IMG/VR virus record: IMGVR_UViG_3300042090_001149
Location: 1 to 22,216 of that record
DNA from: a virus
DNA length: 22,216 nucleotides
Reading direction: 5' to 3' (one strand)
This document shows, one piece after another, positions 19,804-22,216 of the stretch (position 1 is the stretch's first letter; every line of letters begins with the position of its first letter). The notes under the pieces are model-generated. The model saw only the letters and a list, made by a program, of their open reading frames with translations. It searched no databases and was not told the origin of the DNA. Position numbers and translations under genes: made by a program.

Positions 19804-22216
19804 GTGTTTGCGGAAAAGGAATATGATTTAATTTCTTTGAAGGCTCCCTCAAAGGGAATGAATAGAAGCGTTTCGCAAGCTTCATTGCCTCCTAATTATG
19901 CCTATAACATTGAAAATATGATTGTTAATGAGATTGGCAGTTTGGATGTTCGATATGGAACTAATATTTTAGCAACTATAGATGATAGTGGTTCTTTTTA
20001 TGATACCCTGGGTTCATTTCCATTTATTTTGCCCGATGGAAATGAACAAATGGTTCTTTACACAAGATATACTCAAATAGTTCCCTTTACTGAAAATTTT
20101 TGTATTACATCTTCAAATGCATTTCGCTTCGATTTAAGCGAAGGAAATCCTATTTTTGAAAAAGATACCCCTCTTCTTATTGAAATGATAAGTGATTATG
20201 GACAGACCACTATAGAGACGGTTATTAGAGATATTTCCTCATCTGATCCTTATGGGGGAACTATTATAACTGTTGATAGTGAAGTTTTCCAGCCTATGAA
20301 TGATTTTTTTGCGCAGCAAACAGGAATCTCTGATTTGTTTACGATTGGAAGTAAGACTTTAGTTCTTACAGTTCCTGGACTAACAAATTCATCTGTCTGG
20401 CAACTATTTTATCAAAATGGATTGCAATTAAAATTGATTGTCAATAATCTTGTGGTCTTTTTAGATATACAGTCTATTGAGCAAAATGGTGATTCAATTA
20501 ATATTGACACACTTGAAGATACTCCATTTTTTGATTGGGGCATAGATACAGTTCTTTTATATTATCAATCTACTTATTCAAATATTTTAAATATTCAAAA
20601 TACAAGAGGAAAAATAAGTGTCTTTGATAATGAGACACAATCAATATTAGATGGGATTGGAATAGATAATTTTTCATCAGGTGTTGTGCCAGGTTATTTA
20701 AATTACTTAGGATCTATTTTGATTTATAATGGGATAGATCCTGTAATGATGTGGGACGGCACTACATTCCAACCTGTTTTTGATTTTGTAAAAGAACAAT
20801 CCGGTAATTATAATAGAATTTCAGATAATGAGTTTTCATTTGTTGTTAATCCTAATGTTTTTATTATTGAGAAATATAGCCCATTTTATTTAGATGGTTT
20901 AGCGAAAATACAGCTTTTTGTAGATTCTGTAGAAAATGATTTAACGGTCAATGCTATTTCTATAGATGGAAATATTGTTACCATAACAACAAATGAAGTT
21001 CTTCCCGATTTTACGGGACAAAATATTTTACAGTTATTTTACAGAGATTTTCCTCCAGCCTTTAGCTTTATGTATCCTGCAAATGATAGAATATTCGCTT
21101 TAGGAGTAGGCCCCGTTTCCCTTGAATATAGAGCAAAGAATCAGGCTCTTATCGTTTACTATGCCTATAGATCGAATTCACTTACAAAATGGTTCAATGA
21201 AAATACAAAGCAAGTTCCTTTCTTAGATATATCTGGTAAATATGTAAGTCCTGATAATCTTGAATCTATTTGTTTGGTTGGGAATTATCTTGTTTTTATG
21301 GGAAGAAGAGAAAGCCAAGTTTATGTAGGGTATGATCCCACAACAACAGTTAATACAAATTCTTTGGTGTGGAATAGATCTTTAGGAATTGGATGCATTC
21401 ACGGAAATCTTGTAAAAAAATTGTCCAATGATGTCGCTTTTATATCTGAAGCGAATTGCCATATATTAACAACTTCTAAATTTACGAATCAAGTTAGAAT
21501 TAAGGAGGAATCTTTAGTTTCCAATCTTGTTAAAGAATATGTCGCTTCAATGTTAAACGATAATGTTCTTTATAGATCCTCTCGTTCCTTTAGATATATT
21601 GCAGGTGAATTTTGTGGTTTTAAGATAGGAAAAAATAATATTCTTATTTCAAAAAATATGATAGGTAAGGATCCGTCTACACAATTTACTTTAGATTCTT
21701 GGTCTTTATTTTCTGGTGATTTTAATGATTCAACGTGTTATTTATCTGAATTAGACAACAGGTTGTATTTGTTTATTAAAAATAATATTTATTATTATGG
21801 GGATGGGAAGGGAACGCCTAAATCTTTTGGAGATAGGGGCGGAAATGCTGGAATTAATTTTATATGGACAACTCCATTAATTATTACTAAGAAGAATAAA
21901 TTTTTTAGCAAGTATGTTCAATTTATTGCGGATTATTCATCTTCTGTCGCAAGAAATGTTAATAATAGTTTTTATATAATGGCAGTCGGTAATTACAGAA
22001 AATCATTCGTAGCTAATAAGAATTATTCTTTTGTTTATAGGGGTGATAAACTTAATTCTATTCCATTTTATTCTGGGACATTAAACCCTGATGGGCGTCC
22101 TCCTGATGGTTCACTAGGGTTTAGCTTGGATTCTCCAAGCTATCCTGCCGTTGTACCCTTTAAATTTATAGCAAACAGATTCTATGCAAATATTGGGGGA
22201 TACATTTTAAATGGTC
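19804..22216 (+). CDS. tail nozzle-like protein (partial, runs off window)
   Basis: The frame opens at a GTG (19804), 1 nt after the adaptor stop, and stays open without interruption to the end of the window (804 codons). The ATG at 19802 in another frame gives only nine codons, so the GTG is chosen; an in-frame ATG at 19858 would lose the conserved start. The N-terminus (LISLKAPSKGMNRSVSQASL, then LPPNYAYNIENMIVNEIGSL and VRYGT) matches the opening of tail tubular/nozzle proteins of podoviruses (T7 gp12 or P22 gp10 type), where a 'P-x-x-Y-A-x-x-x-E-N' element precedes a beta-propeller-like body. The remainder is beta-rich with many Asn, Ser and aromatics. Its 3' end is not in the window. Confidence 0.75.
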   Translation, partial: MFAEKEYDLISLKAPSKGMNRSVSQASLPPNYAYNIENMIVNEIGSLDVRYGTNILATIDDSGSFYDTLGSFPFILPDGNEQMVLYTRYTQIVPFTENFCITSSNAFRFDLSEGNPIFEKDTPLLIEMISDYGQTTIETVIRDISSSDPYGGTIITVDSEVFQPMNDFFAQQTGISDLFTIGSKTLVLTVPGLTNSSVWQLFYQNGLQLKLIVNNLVVFLDIQSIEQNGDSINIDTLEDTPFFDWGIDTVLLYYQSTYSNILNIQNTRGKISVFDNETQSILDGIGIDNFSSGVVPGYLNYLGSILIYNGIDPVMMWDGTTFQPVFDFVKEQSGNYNRISDNEFSFVVNPNVFIIEKYSPFYLDGLAKIQLFVDSVENDLTVNAISIDGNIVTITTNEVLPDFTGQNILQLFYRDFPPAFSFMYPANDRIFALGVGPVSLEYRAKNQALIVYYAYRSNSLTKWFNENTKQVPFLDISGKYVSPDNLESICLVGNYLVFMGRRESQVYVGYDPTTTVNTNSLVWNRSLGIGCIHGNLVKKLSNDVAFISEANCHILTTSKFTNQVRIKEESLVSNLVKEYVASMLNDNVLYRSSRSFRYIAGEFCGFKIGKNNILISKNMIGKDPSTQFTLDSWSLFSGDFNDSTCYLSELDNRLYLFIKNNIYYYGDGKGTPKSFGDRGGNAGINFIWTTPLIITKKNKFFSKYVQFIADYSSSVARNVNNSFYIMAVGNYRKSFVANKNYSFVYRGDKLNSIPFYSGTLNPDGRPPDGSLGFSLDSPSYPAVVPFKFIANRFYANIGGYILNG

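Noticed and set aside
1-22216. CRISPR array, insertion sequence, toxin-antitoxin pair, integrase or lysozyme-type gene
   Set aside because: I looked for regular repeats with spacers, transposase or integrase motifs and glycosidase or amidase signatures and saw none.

Overview
This window is a contiguous stretch of an AT-rich tailed-phage genome (free phage or prophage), read almost entirely on the + strand. It uses the standard bacterial code: TGA is a frequent stop, and ATG, GTG and TTG starts all occur. Genes are packed with 1-26 nt overlaps, often of the ATGA or TAATG type. The structural set is a P22-like portal, a scaffold-type protein, a major capsid protein, a small head-tail adaptor candidate and a nozzle-like tail protein, with no tape measure or tail tube seen. 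This points to a short-tailed (podovirus) particle. The host cannot be read from the sequence. The AT-richness and the DnaA-domain replication protein would fit a phage of a Gram-negative bacterium, possibly an intracellular alphaproteobacterium or Legionella-like host, but that is inference.

Layout. (1) 1-4719: an early/replication operon of small overlapping, mostly unrecognised genes around one clear gene, a 435-aa replication initiator (2079-3386). It combines a winged-helix N-terminus, an O/DnaD-type middle and a DnaA domain-I-like C-terminus. Its linker DNA carries 22-bp-spaced direct repeats, an 11-bp inverted repeat and an 8-bp hairpin, and looks like an internal origin. (2) 4781-8795: packaging, with a DUF5681-type small protein (terminase small subunit candidate), the large terminase, the portal and a small unknown. 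(3) 8801-9814: a complete patatin-like phospholipase. (4) 9815-10025: a highly structured intergenic region with a minus-strand tRNA-like gene whose anticodon arm is extended, followed by an 11-bp and a 13-bp hairpin.

(5) 10026-15126: three fibre/adhesin-type proteins: a 1116-aa repeat-rich fibre, a short fibre sharing its C-terminal domain, and a protein ending in a jelly-roll-like domain. (6) 15136-16349: four small proteins, two with signal peptides, one of them with eight cysteines in the mature part. (7) 16360-22216: the head-tail module: scaffold candidate, a 181-nt gap with a hairpin and direct repeats, major capsid protein, a small head protein, an adaptor candidate and the first 804 codons of a nozzle-like protein that runs off the window.

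The genes form a replication module followed by a packaging/head/tail module. The latter is interrupted between portal and scaffold by a block of about 8 kb holding phospholipase, adhesins and secreted small proteins. That block is the most likely place for host-interaction functions. No integrase, lysozyme-type endolysin, CRISPR array or insertion sequence was seen.
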